Positions 1 through 9,329 of a stretch of DNA of 64,000 bases are shown here, in pieces. The notes beneath the pieces are model-generated. The model saw only the letters and a program-made list of their open reading frames with translations. It was not told the origin of the DNA and made no database searches. A program made the position numbers and the translations under genes. The stretch is from Leptospira langatensis (GTDB lineage Bacteria; Spirochaetota; Leptospiria; Leptospirales; Leptospiraceae). The DNA lies in NCBI RefSeq assembly GCF_004770615.1, contig NZ_RQER01000004.1, forward strand, positions 248,001 to 312,000. Reading direction: 5' to 3'. Positions within the stretch are counted from its first letter, which is position 1. Every line of letters begins with the position of its first letter.

Positions 1-1
1 C

Positions 2-1096
2 CTTCCTACTCTTCAGAGTTTGAAAGACGATACTGCCGCATTATCAACGGCAGCAAATACATATGCAGGTTCTCCGGATGCGAGCACAAATCTCACGGCA
101 CTAAGAGCTGCCTGGATCCAAGCCCGTGTCTCCTTAAAGAAAGTGGAAACTTTCTATTTCGGACCGGCTTCCCTTCCTTCTAGCGCGAGCTATTATACTA
201 AGCTGGATGGTTTCGAGAAGGGTTCCAGCACTCGACCTCTTTGGACGAATGTCAATCAGGTCATCCTAAATCCCGGCTCCAATCCTTGTGCCACTGGAAC
301 CATAGATGTTTCCGCGCTGAGCATTTGCGCATTTAAGTACAAAGGCTTTGAAGCCTTGGAAATGCTGATCTTCGACAATGATGGAGATCCCGCAACATCT
401 ACTAGTTTAAGTGCGATCAATACAGCAAACACGGGCAATGCGAGAAGAATGGCCTATCTCCAGGCCTTAGCCGGCCTAATCGCGCAGGACGCCGCCACTC
501 TTTATACGACTTGGTCTCCTACAGGAGGAAACTTCGTAAAAAGCTTTATTGCCGGAACAGGAACATACTTCCGTAGTCCTGCCGAGTCTTTCGATACGTA
601 TATTCAATCTGTTGGGAATCTATCGGTCCAAATGGAAGAATTAAAATTGGGAACTCCTGCTTGCTTGAGTAATTCTTGCACGACGGCAGCCTCTCCTACT
701 TCCAATGCCTTCTCCACGGAAGCGATCTATTCGAAGAATGGATACTCGGATCTGTACTATAATCTTCTCGGGATCGAGTGGGCCTATCTCGGAAATCCGG
801 CGGACACTGAGATCCATTCTATTTCCACTTTGATCCAGGCCCAAAATCCTAGCTTAGATACAGACATCCAAAATGCGATCACCGCTCTCAAGAATTCCCT
901 AAATTCCAAAGTCACTGGTTCCGCCGATCTTTTTGGGGATATCAATTCGGATGGAGGAGCGGTAAACGGCACCAATGTAACTACTTATGTAAAACCGGTC
1001 TGGTTACTCGCGGCGACACTGAAAGGCTTACTTACTGTTGATGCATTTTCCGCATTGGGAGTCCCGAATCTTCCTTCTGCAAACGACGGAGATTAA
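2..1096 (+). CDS. Imelysin-like (peptidase M75 family) protein, 5' end outside window
   Basis: The reading frame is open to the left edge, so this is the C-terminal part of a longer protein; the signal peptide or lipobox expected for this family would lie upstream. The visible part (about 364 residues) has imelysin character: an early segment with ALRAAWIQAR and FYFGPA, a central KGFEALEMLIFD block, and a late helical segment. Imelysin-like proteins are periplasmic or outer-membrane helical proteins, often linked to iron uptake. The family hallmark GxHxxE appears here as GFEALE, so the histidine is replaced by glutamate, as happens in divergent members; I therefore do not claim peptidase activity. 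The gene ends 57 bases before a MAPEG gene on the same strand. Family assignment is fairly sure, function is not. Confidence 0.75.
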   Translation, partial: LPTLQSLKDDTAALSTAANTYAGSPDASTNLTALRAAWIQARVSLKKVETFYFGPASLPSSASYYTKLDGFEKGSSTRPLWTNVNQVILNPGSNPCATGTIDVSALSICAFKYKGFEALEMLIFDNDGDPATSTSLSAINTANTGNARRMAYLQALAGLIAQDAATLYTTWSPTGGNFVKSFIAGTGTYFRSPAESFDTYIQSVGNLSVQMEELKLGTPACLSNSCTTAASPTSNAFSTEAIYSKNGYSDLYYNLLGIEWAYLGNPADTEIHSISTLIQAQNPSLDTDIQNAITALKNSLNSKVTGSADLFGDINSDGGAVNGTNVTTYVKPVWLLAATLKGLLTVDAFSALGVPNLPSANDGD

Positions 1097-1152
1097 GAGA
1101 GACTTTAAAAAGTCCTTGCTAAGGCTCGGATTTCCTCTTTTCCTAACCGGCT

Positions 1153-1569
1153 ATGATCAGTTCTCTTTACTCTCTTCTATTTTTCACGGGATGGACCATT
1201 CTCTTAGTTCTGTTCGTAGCAGGCTTTAGAACGGTTCAGGTCCTAGCCGGAAAGAAAAAATCGAATGAATTCCCTGCCTGGGTCCAACATGGCAGCGATC
1301 TATATTGGAGACTCCACCGAGCTCATATCAATTGTATCGAAAGCCTCCCGGTTTTCGCAGTCTTGGTTTTAACCTCTGCCTATCTAGGTTTTCAGGCTCC
1401 TCTTTTCGATTCCTTAGCAATGATCGTTTGCGGGGGAAGAGTTTTGCAAACTTCCGCACATTTAAGTGGGGGTGGGGAATGGAACGTGAATGTGAGATTT
1501 ACCGGCTTTCTGATCCAATACGCTTCCTTCGCTTATATGCTAGTGATCCTTCTTCGATCCATGCTTTAA
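1153..1569 (+). CDS. MAPEG family membrane protein
   Basis: This 138-residue protein has about four hydrophobic segments (residues 5-25, 60-80, 85-100 and 118-137) and the MAPEG pattern [18 protein letters not shown], with the Asn-x-x-Glu core and a following Pro-x-Phe. MAPEG proteins are small integral membrane proteins; the family includes glutathione transferases and leukotriene-type enzymes, but most bacterial members are uncharacterised. The ATG at 1153 begins [11 protein letters not shown] and places the first membrane helix at the N-terminus. It follows the imelysin-like gene on the same strand and precedes a PhoU-like gene by 52 bases. Substrate unknown. Confidence 0.82.
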   Translation: MISSLYSLLFFTGWTILLVLFVAGFRTVQVLAGKKKSNEFPAWVQHGSDLYWRLHRAHINCIESLPVFAVLVLTSAYLGFQAPLFDSLAMIVCGGRVLQTSAHLSGGGEWNVNVRFTGFLIQYASFAYMLVILLRSML

Positions 1570-1621
1570 AAAACCTCTTGACCAAAGCGTACATTCGAAG
1601 TTAATCTTCGAAAGAAATTCA

Positions 1622-2344
1622 ATGGCTTCTAAATTCGATTATCTCCGTAAGAATCTGTACGCTATGGCGGAGCTTTGCTTGGAACAGATATTGATCCTGG
1701 ACGACGCTATCGAACAGGAAAATTCGGATCTGGCCAAACAGGTGATCGAGAGGGACGATCTGATCGATAGTTTGGAAAAGCAAAACGATAATCTTTCTCA
1801 GAATGCGATCTTAGAAGCGATCGCTAATAGAAATCTATTGGGAATGGATCAGATCGATGGCGAAGTCGTCCTGAAAAGAGATCCACTTCGCTTTGCACTC
1901 TCTGCAATCCGAATCAATCGAAGCTTGGAGAGAATGGGCGATCAGATCGTAAACTGCGCCACTTGTTACAGAAGAGGTCTTTTGCCCAAAGGTTTCTTTA
2001 GAGAAGAAGAGCTCCTGGACAAGATGCTATCCAGGGTAGTAACCCTGATCGGAATGGCGGTAGAATCCTTGGTGGAAGAAAAGAACCGCTTCTATGGTTC
2101 CGTCCACACTGTCGAGGAAGAGCTAAACAATCTCTGCCATGCTGCATTCTTAAAATTCGTATTGGATCCTCGTTTGGACAAGAATCAGTTCGCAGATCTG
2201 TATCGAATGATACTCGGGATCGAAAGAGCCGGAGACTATGCGGTAAATATTGCGGAAGAATTAGTTCGCCTGAACACAGGAATGGACATACGACATCTTT
2301 CCGATCCGGTCCAGGTAACCGAGAAAACAACCAAGAGCGTTTAA
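1622..2344 (+). CDS. PhoU-like protein
   Basis: The 240-residue protein is nearly all helical and shows the repeated PhoU pattern: a [11 protein letters not shown] segment near residue 50, then [24 protein letters not shown] near 90-115, and a second copy with [24 protein letters not shown] near 190-215. The E/D residues in SLERMGDQ and [14 protein letters not shown] correspond to the metal-binding positions of PhoU bundles. PhoU proteins restrain phosphate uptake through Pst transporters or PhoR kinases; no pst or pho genes lie next to it here, so it may be a stand-alone member. It is followed convergently by a minus-strand lipoprotein only 14 bases away. Confidence 0.85.
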   Translation: MASKFDYLRKNLYAMAELCLEQILILDDAIEQENSDLAKQVIERDDLIDSLEKQNDNLSQNAILEAIANRNLLGMDQIDGEVVLKRDPLRFALSAIRINRSLERMGDQIVNCATCYRRGLLPKGFFREEELLDKMLSRVVTLIGMAVESLVEEKNRFYGSVHTVEEELNNLCHAAFLKFVLDPRLDKNQFADLYRMILGIERAGDYAVNIAEELVRLNTGMDIRHLSDPVQVTEKTTKSV

Positions 2345-2358
2345 CGATATCTTCTCTT

Positions 2359-3279
2359 TTATTGCTGCACGCAGATCAGAGATAGAACAGAATCACATGC
2401 AACGGCAACGGAAGAAACCCCACTGATCGTCGCATCCGATTGGTTCCCATCCACTCCTAGAACAGTATTCGAATTGGAAGTCCAACCGGAACAATTGCTC
2501 CCGGTAGTCCAATCCGCATTTAAGCCGGTCCAAAAACCCACTCCAGAAGAAGAAATCCCATTTCCGGAAGAATCTAAAAAATAACCGTTCGCATCCGTAT
2601 CATAGGCCTTTGCACTAGTTGCGATATCCCAATACTGCATATTCGGTTTTAAGACCCAGTTGATCTGAGGAGCAGAAGCCCTTCTTATTGTCCCTGAAAC
2701 CTCTAAGGCCTTATAACTCCCGGAAGGTAAAGTGGGATGACCGGAGACCTCGGTCGAGCAAATTGCATCCGCAAAATTTGCAGAGAAATTCCCGGCATAA
2801 CTCGGATTCGTAGCAAAAAGATATCTATCATTGTCCTTTTGCTTCAGACTATAATGAATCGTTAGGTCCTGCGGATCCAAGATATCCAAAGTAAAAGAAT
2901 TGTCCACGGTATCGGTATCGTCCGCGTTAGCCAGGATCTGGATCGTCTGAGCAGTATTATAATTCGAAGCGGTGAATACCAAAACGCTAGGAGTAACCGT
3001 AGCTAAGGAAGGATTACTTATGCTAAAACTATAACTCGCGGAACTACTAGGAGCTTTCGGCAGAGAAATAAAAAGAGTTAGAGACGATTCCTCCACAACG
3101 AGAGATCCTCCGGAAATGAGTACCTCCTGATTGCAGCTATCGAGTAGACAAGAGATGATCGCATTTTCATAAAATTCCAAGCTAGAAGGATCGCCTGGAT
3201 TCTTTGTCTTAATAGCACAATCGACAAGCAATACGAATAAGCATACTCCTGAAAACCAACGAAACAAAGGATACCTCAT
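2359..3279 (-). CDS. DUF1554-type Leptospira lipoprotein
   Basis: The N-terminus is a lipoprotein signal peptide ([13 protein letters not shown], lipobox Cys near residue 21). After it comes a beta-rich region, residues about 50-150, resembling the Ig-like or Calx-beta modules that precede DUF1554 in Leptospira proteins ([19 protein letters not shown]). The C-terminal half carries the DUF1554 hallmarks: [46 protein letters not shown] and a closing Cys-rich ICVQQ. The family is essentially known from Leptospira and its role is unknown; a surface or periplasmic location is inferred from the lipobox. Its start overlaps the stop of the upstream nucleotidyltransferase gene by 4 bases, so the two are probably translationally coupled. 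Confidence 0.82.
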   Translation of the reverse strand: MRYPLFRWFSGVCLFVLLVDCAIKTKNPGDPSSLEFYENAIISCLLDSCNQEVLISGGSLVVEESSLTLFISLPKAPSSSASYSFSISNPSLATVTPSVLVFTASNYNTAQTIQILANADDTDTVDNSFTLDILDPQDLTIHYSLKQKDNDRYLFATNPSYAGNFSANFADAICSTEVSGHPTLPSGSYKALEVSGTIRRASAPQINWVLKPNMQYWDIATSAKAYDTDANGYFLDSSGNGISSSGVGFWTGLNADWTTGSNCSGWTSNSNTVLGVDGNQSDATISGVSSVAVACDSVLSLICVQQ

Positions 3280-3980
3280 TCCCTATAATGTGCAGGCTCC
3301 GGAGACGTAGGACTCGTCCCTTCTCCCTGCTCTAAATAGCTTTCTAGTTCTTCCTTTAGCCCGTGAGGAAGTTGCAATCCGGAACTTTCTATCCTTTCAT
3401 TATATTTACTGAAAGAAAATCTATGACGAGAAGTTCCTAAGTAAACACTCAGAGCTTCAGAACCCCACTCTAGGATGTCCCGAATATATTCTTCGTTCTC
3501 TTCTAACTTCTCCGCATAAGGAATGAATAATGGACGATTGACCGGGCGACCTATGGTCCTATAGAACAGGAGCCTGCGAAGCACTTCGTGATCCTGCCAA
3601 TTTCCGGATTCGAGTGCTTTTTCTACCATTCTTAGATTGATGCAGTCGAGGAATTCTACTTTCAGATTCTCATTCTTCAGTTTTCTGCGTAGAGTGGCCT
3701 TGATCTCTTCGGATTCGTATAAAAAATTAGGGCAGTACTCCGGACATTCTTGGTCCTTATGTAAATCACAATAATGTAATAGAATACAATCAATATCGGA
3801 AGAAGGTTCTACGATCCCGAAATTGATCGAACCCAGGATCTCCACTCCGGTCCTGAATCCCTTATCCTCGAGTTCCTTTAATGCGATACGACAAGCCTGC
3901 ATTCTACGCAATGCTTCCTTGGTATCGTAGTTGCGGTACTTATTCTTGAGAGCTACATATTTTTCTATCAGGTAAGTCAT
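3276..3980 (-). CDS. Nucleotidyltransferase-fold protein, function unknown
   Basis: The 234-residue protein contains a polymerase-beta-type nucleotidyltransferase signature near residues 46-66: [20 protein letters not shown], i.e. G-S followed by S-D-I-D with two catalytic-type aspartates. No recognisable second domain identifies the substrate; a [13 protein letters not shown] stretch has several Cys/His and could bind metal. It sits between an esterase and a lipoprotein, overlapping each neighbour by 4 bases, which argues for a single mRNA with coupled translation. It could be an adenylyltransferase of the MNT/KNT kind or a degenerate relative; the sequence does not decide. Confidence 0.6.
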   Translation of the reverse strand: MTYLIEKYVALKNKYRNYDTKEALRRMQACRIALKELEDKGFRTGVEILGSINFGIVEPSSDIDCILLHYCDLHKDQECPEYCPNFLYESEEIKATLRRKLKNENLKVEFLDCINLRMVEKALESGNWQDHEVLRRLLFYRTIGRPVNRPLFIPYAEKLEENEEYIRDILEWGSEALSVYLGTSRHRFSFSKYNERIESSGLQLPHGLKEELESYLEQGEGTSPTSPEPAHYRE

Positions 3981-4678
3981 GCAAAGGTTTCTCGCAAATA
4001 GCGGTTCATACCGTTTAATACTACCTCAGGGATTTCATGTCCACCCGGAAATGCCAATAATTCCCCTATCCAACCGGCTTCTAACAATACTGTCTCCAAT
4101 CGTTTGGCGGCCGGGTAGCCTAGAACAGGATCCATTCTACCATGACTTTGAAAAAACTTATATCCCGGAGTTTGGGAGGCAAGCTTGGACCAATTGGTCT
4201 CATCCAATAGAGTTCCGGACAGAATGACAAGTCCTTTCGGCTTTTCCTGAGAGTTCAGCGTTAGATCTAGAGCCAGCATAGAACCTTGGGAAAAACCTCC
4301 CAAAACGATCCGATCCATAGGCACATTCAATGCTTGGATCATTGCCTCCACTTTCTCTCTAGCTTCCGCAAGGCCTGCCGGGTAACGTTCAAAAAGTTCT
4401 CTGGAACCGCCTGCCACCATGGCTCTTTGTAATGCTTCCATATCAATGGGGAACCAGGCTCTTCCGTTGTAGCCAGGCATAATGGGAACCTCTAAGATGC
4501 CTTCCGGAAAAATGAAATTCGTTCCTTCCGGAACATCCATATAGGAATACAAAGGAAGAAGATCGAACGCATTCGCTCCATATCCGTGTAAGAATATTAC
4601 AAATGGACCTTGCGGATCTCCCGGGATACAGGCAGCTTTTACCGGTCCGATCTGAATTAAAGGAATTTCATTAGGCAT
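3977..4678 (-). CDS. Phospholipase/carboxylesterase family serine hydrolase
   Basis: This 233-residue alpha/beta hydrolase has an oxyanion-type [10 protein letters not shown] near residue 31, the nucleophile elbow GFSQGS near residue 128, an aspartate in [15 protein letters not shown] and the catalytic histidine in FPGGHEIP. The set and the length fit the YpfH/carboxylesterase group that cleaves short ester or lysophospholipid substrates; the natural substrate is unknown. No signal peptide is present, so it is probably cytoplasmic. It is the first gene of a three-gene minus-strand unit (esterase, nucleotidyltransferase, DUF1554 lipoprotein) with 4-base overlaps. Confidence 0.85.
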   Translation of the reverse strand: MPNEIPLIQIGPVKAACIPGDPQGPFVIFLHGYGANAFDLLPLYSYMDVPEGTNFIFPEGILEVPIMPGYNGRAWFPIDMEALQRAMVAGGSRELFERYPAGLAEAREKVEAMIQALNVPMDRIVLGGFSQGSMLALDLTLNSQEKPKGLVILSGTLLDETNWSKLASQTPGYKFFQSHGRMDPVLGYPAAKRLETVLLEAGWIGELLAFPGGHEIPEVVLNGMNRYLRETFA

Positions 4679-4851
4679 ACATTCCTTTTAAAGAATCGGT
4701 CCCAAATTGGCAAATCGATAATTAAGCCCGATTTATAACCGATCACTCATTCCAAATATGCAATTCATTTGAGAAGGTTCCCTAGAATATTATGAATTCA
4801 TTTTATTTTAACGACCTTTTATATGGAAGGACATGTTGATATTTTATTGTC

Positions 4852-5700
4852 TTGTTAGACGAAATTACCCATCTTGCCCTAAGGTCCCGGTTTCGCGTGA
4901 AGATCATTCCTGCTAACATCAAAGCGATCATACTTGTTCTCTCTCTTTCTCTTCAGAACTGCGGGACCTATCTATTTCTGGCAGAAGAGAATGCCAAAAC
5001 TAAAACCTATAATGGCTTAGTCATAGATCTATATGCGATCGCAAGTGCAAATCTGATCCATTACTGGCCGTTAGACGGGGATACAGAGGACAAGATCGGC
5101 GGCTTAGATTTAATTCCCGCAGGAAGCTCCGCCCCTACTGTTACCTTCGATCGGCATGGACTTCCAGGAGGAGCCTACCATTATCCGGGAGACGGCCTTA
5201 CCTACCATCAATCGCTTTTAGCTCCCGGAGAGCCGATCTTAGATGGGGCTACTTCTTCATTCACGATCAGTGTATGGGTGAATGGAAAATTCAATCCGAC
5301 ATCCGGCGGTGGGAATGCTATTTTTCTCAGCCAAGGAGGAGGATTGGGAATGCAATATTATTCGAATACTGATGTGCCTTGTCTGAATTTGCTGCGAGCC
5401 TTTACAAATACGGGAGGGACCGGAGATGTAGATATGGGATCGGGTTGTACTTATGGAAAAGACGGAGTTTGGTATAATATGATATTTGTTTGGGATCATC
5501 CCAAACTAATCGGACATCTCTACATAAACGGAGTTCTATTTTCTACTTATACTAACGGAGGGAGGATAGGCCCCTGGGCAACTGGTGGCGCATTCTCTCT
5601 AGGATATTCCGATCTAGGAGGAGCCGGCTTTATTGGAAACATCGACGAGATAAGAGTTTACAATCAAGTCATACATCCAAGTCCCTTTGTAGGATGGTAA
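4852..5700 (+). CDS. LamG/concanavalin-like domain lipoprotein
   Basis: The protein has a lipoprotein signal (IIPANIKAIILVLSLSLQNC) and then a single LamG-like jelly-roll domain of about 200 residues: LIHYWPLDGDTEDKIGG at its start, FTISVWVNG in the middle and GFIGNIDEIRVYNQ at the end, the classic closing strand of LamG folds. Such domains bind sugars or proteins at the cell surface. The longest frame starts with TTG at 4852, but the in-frame GTG at 4897, giving a short MKIIPAN signal peptide, is at least as likely. It lies alone between divergent or convergent neighbours. The LamG call is from pattern only. Confidence 0.75.
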   Translation: MLDEITHLALRSRFRVKIIPANIKAIILVLSLSLQNCGTYLFLAEENAKTKTYNGLVIDLYAIASANLIHYWPLDGDTEDKIGGLDLIPAGSSAPTVTFDRHGLPGGAYHYPGDGLTYHQSLLAPGEPILDGATSSFTISVWVNGKFNPTSGGGNAIFLSQGGGLGMQYYSNTDVPCLNLLRAFTNTGGTGDVDMGSGCTYGKDGVWYNMIFVWDHPKLIGHLYINGVLFSTYTNGGRIGPWATGGAFSLGYSDLGGAGFIGNIDEIRVYNQVIHPSPFVGW

Positions 5701-5760
5701 AGATAAACGGAAAGGTGAATGCAGATCCTGCTACCCAACATATTAAAAATACAGAATGCA

Positions 5761-5796
5761 AAAAGGGCAAGGCTTCCTGTTTTACAAAGCCCTGCC
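5761..5796 (-). terminator. Rho-independent terminator of the small lipoprotein gene
   Basis: A 10-base inverted repeat with one mismatch (GGCAAGGCTT at 5766-5775 and AAGCCCTGCC at 5787-5796) is followed on the minus strand by a run of T (complement of the AAAA at 5761-5764 and flanking A). It lies about 20 bases beyond the stop of the minus-strand gene ending at 5817. Confidence 0.6.
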
Positions 5797-5816
5797 TCTC
5801 AAAGGATGGAAAACCC

Positions 5817-6197
5817 TTAGATCACTGCTCCGTCAGCCTTCAGATCACATTTGCTGGTCAAAAGAACTGTGTAGAACGGGCCTAAGACAAGAAGTCCAGT
5901 TGTCTTGATCTCTTTTACGCAACCATCCACATCGTCTTTCTTGTAGTATTTGCTATCATCCACCTTGGCAACTGCACCGGTCAGAATAGTATCCATTACA
6001 ACGGCCTGTGCTACGAGGGCCGCAGGAGCTCCTAGGCTTCCGAAGATCAATGCCTCGGTTTGGGTGGTCGCATCTTTGATTTGCTGTCTTGCGTCAGCGC
6101 CTTTTACTCTATTAGAGAGACCGATCGGGTCCAATACAGCACAATTTCCTAATGTTAGGGCGATCAAGAATCCCAACATATAAACGGTTTTTTTCAT
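5817..6197 (-). CDS. Small lipoprotein, unknown function
   Basis: The 126-residue product begins MKKTVYMLGFLIALTLGNC, a clear lipoprotein signal with lipobox Cys at residue 19. The mature part is short, with two hydrophobic helical stretches (GSLGAPAALVAQAVVMDTIL and GLLVLGPFYTVLL) and two further cysteines (DGCVKE and TSKCDL), which may form a disulfide. A good ribosome site (GAGGAAAC, 5-10 bases upstream) supports the ATG. I do not recognise a named family; it resembles the many short lipoproteins of Leptospira. A terminator hairpin follows it. Confidence 0.7.
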   Translation of the reverse strand: MKKTVYMLGFLIALTLGNCAVLDPIGLSNRVKGADARQQIKDATTQTEALIFGSLGAPAALVAQAVVMDTILTGAVAKVDDSKYYKKDDVDGCVKEIKTTGLLVLGPFYTVLLTSKCDLKADGAVI

Positions 6198-6818
6198 GTT
6201 TCCTCGTCAGATGTTCTTCGCAACATTCGTGCGCAAAAACGTTTTTAGAATTTTAATCTATATATTTGCCCACCGTAGAAGACAGACACAGTCTTGAGAA
6301 AATTTCTATTTTATTCTCCAATAAACACATTCTAAATTCATAAAACACAAATCCGTTATATTCCATTTGGGATACGCACTAGAAGGCCAATCCGATCGAA
6401 AACGGAAACTCATCCGATTCCAGAAAGAGAGCCGTATCTATAAACAGAAGATCCAAAATGTATCGAGAGATCTCAGCAAACCGCAAACTCAGTTGTGAAA
6501 GTTCGATTTCACTAGATACTCATTCAAGTTTTGATCTCAAAATACAAAAGGTATCGATCTCATTCTCGATGCCCATCGCAGATTCCGATCTCAAAGAACA
6601 ATCGATCTAGATCTCGATCCTCCATGATATTGCGAACAAATGTTCAATAACACCGAACACTGTTTTATCCCTCGGAATATCGAGGAATTTTTCCTTGTCG
6701 GGAATGGATAGTAGATCCATCTTTTACCAGAACAATCGTTCTGTTTCAGGCGAACCGAATCATAAGGATCGATTCGCAATATTTAAAGTTTTATATCCAA
6801 GGAAAGAAGAGGAATCCA
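6198..6818. other. 621-base intergenic region between divergent genes, with palindromes
   Basis: I find no convincing gene here. The half nearest the SDR gene contains several small palindromes: GAACAAATGTTC near 6636, CCTCG/CGAGG around an AT core near 6671-6686, and CGAATC/GATTCG near 6757-6777. These could be operators or mRNA leader hairpins for the downstream fatty-acid-type operon. The half nearest the small lipoprotein is AT-rich and carries no visible structure I can name. Confidence 0.4.
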
Positions 6819-7586
6819 ATGGCAAAACAATTCGAAGGCAAAGTAGCATTAGTAACGGGAGCCGCTTCCCCAAGAGGATTAGGCCGAGCTATCGCAAATA
6901 CGATCGCAAAAGACGGCGGAGACGTGGTAGTTGTGGACCTAAACAAGGAACATATCGAGCAGGCAGCTGCCGAAATCGCAAAAGAATTCGGAGTTAAGAC
7001 CTTAGGAGTCGCAGCTAACGTAACCAAGCCTGACGATTGTGACGCAGTCATCACCGCAGTGAAAGATACCTTTGGAAAATTGGACTTCTTAGTAAATAAC
7101 GCCGGAGTCTTGAAAGACAATCTTTTCATCCGAATGACCGAGCAGGAATTCGACTTCGTAATGGACGTAAACGCGAAAGGCGTCTTCTTAATGACCAAGT
7201 ATGCTTCCAAACTGCTGCTCAAGGCTCCTTCCGGAAGGATCGTAAACATCTCTTCTCTTTCGGGATTGAGCGGCCAACCTGGACAAGCCAACTACTCTTC
7301 TTCTAAAGCGGCAGTGATCGCATTGACCAAGGTAGCAGCAAGAGAGTTCTCCGGAAGAGGAGTTCTAGTCAACGCGGTATGTCCTGGTTATGTGCAAACG
7401 GATATGACTGCTTCCCTTCCGGAAGAAGTCCAAAAGAAACTCACCGATCCTATGTTCATTCCCCTCAAGAGACCAGGAACACAACAAGAGATCGCGAACG
7501 CAGTGGAATTCTTCCTATCCGACAAGGCTTCGTATATCACCGGTGTATTTCTCCGTGTGGATGGCGGCGCCGGCATAGGAATGTAA
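6819..7586 (+). CDS. Short-chain dehydrogenase/reductase, FabG-like 3-oxoacyl reductase
   Basis: The 255-residue protein has the Rossmann entry [11 protein letters not shown] (residues 9-19), NNAG at about 91-94, the catalytic serine in NISSLSG and the YxxxK pair in [10 protein letters not shown], and a C-terminal VDGGAGIGM ending. This is a complete classical SDR and would reduce a 3-oxoacyl thioester or the reverse with NAD(P)H in the cytoplasm. It heads an operon with a thiolase (11 bases on) and a DUF35 protein, which points to acyl-CoA metabolism rather than housekeeping FabG. The ATG is preceded by AAGAGGAATCC, a good ribosome site. Confidence 0.88.
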   Translation: MAKQFEGKVALVTGAASPRGLGRAIANTIAKDGGDVVVVDLNKEHIEQAAAEIAKEFGVKTLGVAANVTKPDDCDAVITAVKDTFGKLDFLVNNAGVLKDNLFIRMTEQEFDFVMDVNAKGVFLMTKYASKLLLKAPSGRIVNISSLSGLSGQPGQANYSSSKAAVIALTKVAAREFSGRGVLVNAVCPGYVQTDMTASLPEEVQKKLTDPMFIPLKRPGTQQEIANAVEFFLSDKASYITGVFLRVDGGAGIGM

Positions 7587-7597
7587 GAGGGAAAACC

Positions 7598-8761
7598 ATG
7601 AGAGAAGTAGCAATCATCGGGGCCTATGAAACGGTCCACGGAAATCTGAAAGATAGAACTCTTAGAGAACTAGTTACGGAAGCAGGGAACGGAGCCATCA
7701 AGGACTCCGGGATCGACAGAAAAGAGATCCAAGCTGTCTATGTGGGAAATTATGCGGGAAACGAGTTTAACGCTCAGAATACGATGGGTTCTTATGCGGC
7801 CAACTTACTCGGATTAGGTGACAAACCCGCAATCAGAACCGAAGGAGCTTGTGCTTCCGGCGGGATCGCAATGCGCCAAGGAGTACTCGCGGTCGCCTCC
7901 GGTCTGTATGACACTGTACTTGTTCTAGGCGTGGAAAAAATGAACGGGTTAGATCCGGAAACCACAATGGAGATCGTAGCGAGAGGCCAGGACCAGGATG
8001 TGGAAGGTGGCTATTGCATCTCCGGACCTTCTGGCTTTGCATTGAATGCGATCCGCCATATGCACGAATTTGGGACCACTAAGGAAATGCTCGCCACAGT
8101 TGCTGAGAAGAACTATTATCATGGAAGCCTGAACCCTTTCGCTCATAAGCAAAAGGAAATTTCCTTCAATAATATCATGAGAGCAAGAATGGTAACCACT
8201 CCATTCGGTTTTCATGATGTTTCCTTGGTAACTGACGCTTCTGCAGCGGTAGTGATCACTACTAAAGAAAAAGCCAAGTCTCTTAGAAAGGATTACGTAG
8301 TAGTCAAAGGATCCGGGATCGGAGGAGATTACTTCAATGTGGCTCTTAAGAAGGATTCCGTAAGCTTCCCAGCATCCGTGCAAGCAGCAGGCGAGGCGTT
8401 CAAGATGGCCGGTGTAGAAAGAAAGGACATAGACGTTCTAGAATGCCATGACTGCTTCACCATAACAGAGATCATCAATATCGAAGATCTTGGTTTTGTG
8501 GAAAAAGGAAAAGGCGGACAATTCACGAAAGACGGTCATACTCGTCTTGGCGGCAAACTTCCTGTAAATACTTCCGGAGGCCTGAAAGCAAAAGGACATC
8601 CGGTTGGCGCCACAGGAGTCGGCCAGGTAGTGGAAATGACCTTTCAATTGAGAGGACAATCCGACAAACGTCAGGTGGCAAACGCGCGCACTGCACTCAC
8701 TCATGTTTTGGGTGGCCCGGGTGCAGTCAGTATCGTTCATATCCTACAGAGGGGAGAATAA
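7598..8761 (+). CDS. Thiolase (acetyl-CoA acetyltransferase/SCP-x type)
   Basis: The 387-residue protein has the thiolase N-terminal nucleophile in TEGACASGGIAM (about residue 85), a CHDCFTITEI block in the C-terminal domain and the GHPVGATGVGQ histidine motif near residue 337. These are typical of SCP2/SCP-x-like thiolases that condense or cleave acyl-CoA. I chose the ATG at 7598 (after GAGGGAAAACC), although the frame is open 73 codons further back inside the SDR gene; the protein then begins MREVAIIGAYETVHG as the family does. The next gene starts 2 bases after its stop and encodes the DUF35 partner commonly paired with this thiolase type. Confidence 0.9.
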   Translation: MREVAIIGAYETVHGNLKDRTLRELVTEAGNGAIKDSGIDRKEIQAVYVGNYAGNEFNAQNTMGSYAANLLGLGDKPAIRTEGACASGGIAMRQGVLAVASGLYDTVLVLGVEKMNGLDPETTMEIVARGQDQDVEGGYCISGPSGFALNAIRHMHEFGTTKEMLATVAEKNYYHGSLNPFAHKQKEISFNNIMRARMVTTPFGFHDVSLVTDASAAVVITTKEKAKSLRKDYVVVKGSGIGGDYFNVALKKDSVSFPASVQAAGEAFKMAGVERKDIDVLECHDCFTITEIINIEDLGFVEKGKGGQFTKDGHTRLGGKLPVNTSGGLKAKGHPVGATGVGQVVEMTFQLRGQSDKRQVANARTALTHVLGGPGAVSIVHILQRGE

Positions 8762-8763
8762 GA

Positions 8764-9120
8764 ATGCAAACTGCAGAATTAAACGCACTCACTGGAAAGA
8801 AATGCAAGTCCTGCGGATTCGAAGCAACGGATCCTGTAGTTTCCTGCACGAACTGCGGTTCGGAAGATGTAGAACCTAAAACCTTCTCCGGTAAGGGAAA
8901 GGTTTATACCTACACTGTAGTTCATGTGGGATTCGGACATCTCGCATCCAGAGCACCTTATGTATTGGCAGTCATCGAATTGGAAGAAGGCGCCAAGACC
9001 ATGGGACTCATAGAAGGAGAATACCAAGGCAAGCCTATCACGGAATCGGTAGCGATCGATATGCCTGTTCAATTCCTGAGAACGGAAGAGAAAACAGGTT
9101 TTATCTTCAAGTCCGCATAA
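8764..9120 (+). CDS. DUF35 zinc-ribbon/OB-fold acyl-CoA-associated protein
   Basis: The 118-residue protein shows a rubredoxin-like zinc ribbon at the N-terminus (CKSCGF...CTNCG, residues 14-36) and then an OB-fold with KGKVYTYTVVHVGF and a late GLIEGEY. DUF35 proteins bind partner thiolases or HMG-CoA-synthase-type enzymes and help channel acyl-CoA. Here it directly follows the thiolase gene with 2 bases between, which supports a complex with it. All four cysteines are present. Its own catalytic role is not evident. Confidence 0.88.
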   Translation: MQTAELNALTGKKCKSCGFEATDPVVSCTNCGSEDVEPKTFSGKGKVYTYTVVHVGFGHLASRAPYVLAVIELEEGAKTMGLIEGEYQGKPITESVAIDMPVQFLRTEEKTGFIFKSA

Positions 9121-9129
9121 CGTCCCTTC

Positions 9130-9151
9130 TGCGGGGAGAGACCTCCCCGCA
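9130..9151 (+). terminator. Terminator hairpin after the SDR-thiolase-DUF35 operon
   Basis: A perfect 9-base stem (TGCGGGGAG and CTCCCCGCA) with a 4-base loop starts 10 bases after the DUF35 stop codon and is followed by the pyrimidine-rich TTCCCTTCTTCCC. The stem is strong; the T-tract is broken by C. Confidence 0.65.
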
Positions 9152-9329
9152 TTCCCTTCTTCCCAATCCAATCGATACTAAGAATCATCTCGAACAGAGA
9201 GTAGATACCGTGCCATTTCTTGACATTTCTCATCGGAGCCCTCGACTCCCGGACAATACCGTGACAAAAAAATCCTTTGCATTCTCTTTCCGAGAAAGAA
9301 AAATTGGATCATTCCAAAAGGAGTTATTC

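Noticed and set aside
6636..6647. GAACAAATGTTC as a LexA site
   Set aside because: It is a perfect palindrome but does not fit the LexA box pattern I know for Leptospira (TTTG-N5-CAAA), and the downstream operon is metabolic.
6791..7291. A 166-codon minus-strand frame opposite the SDR gene
   Set aside because: The plus strand encodes a complete SDR with all catalytic residues; the antisense frame is a by-product.
7379..7597. 73-codon N-terminal extension of the thiolase
   Set aside because: The extension overlaps the end of the SDR gene in another frame and has no thiolase similarity; the ATG at 7598 has a ribosome site and a family-like start.
9210..9329. 40-codon N-terminal extension of the cytochrome c gene
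   Set aside because: The ATG at 9330 has a strong AAAGGAG and starts a proper lipoprotein signal; the extension would place it inside the protein.
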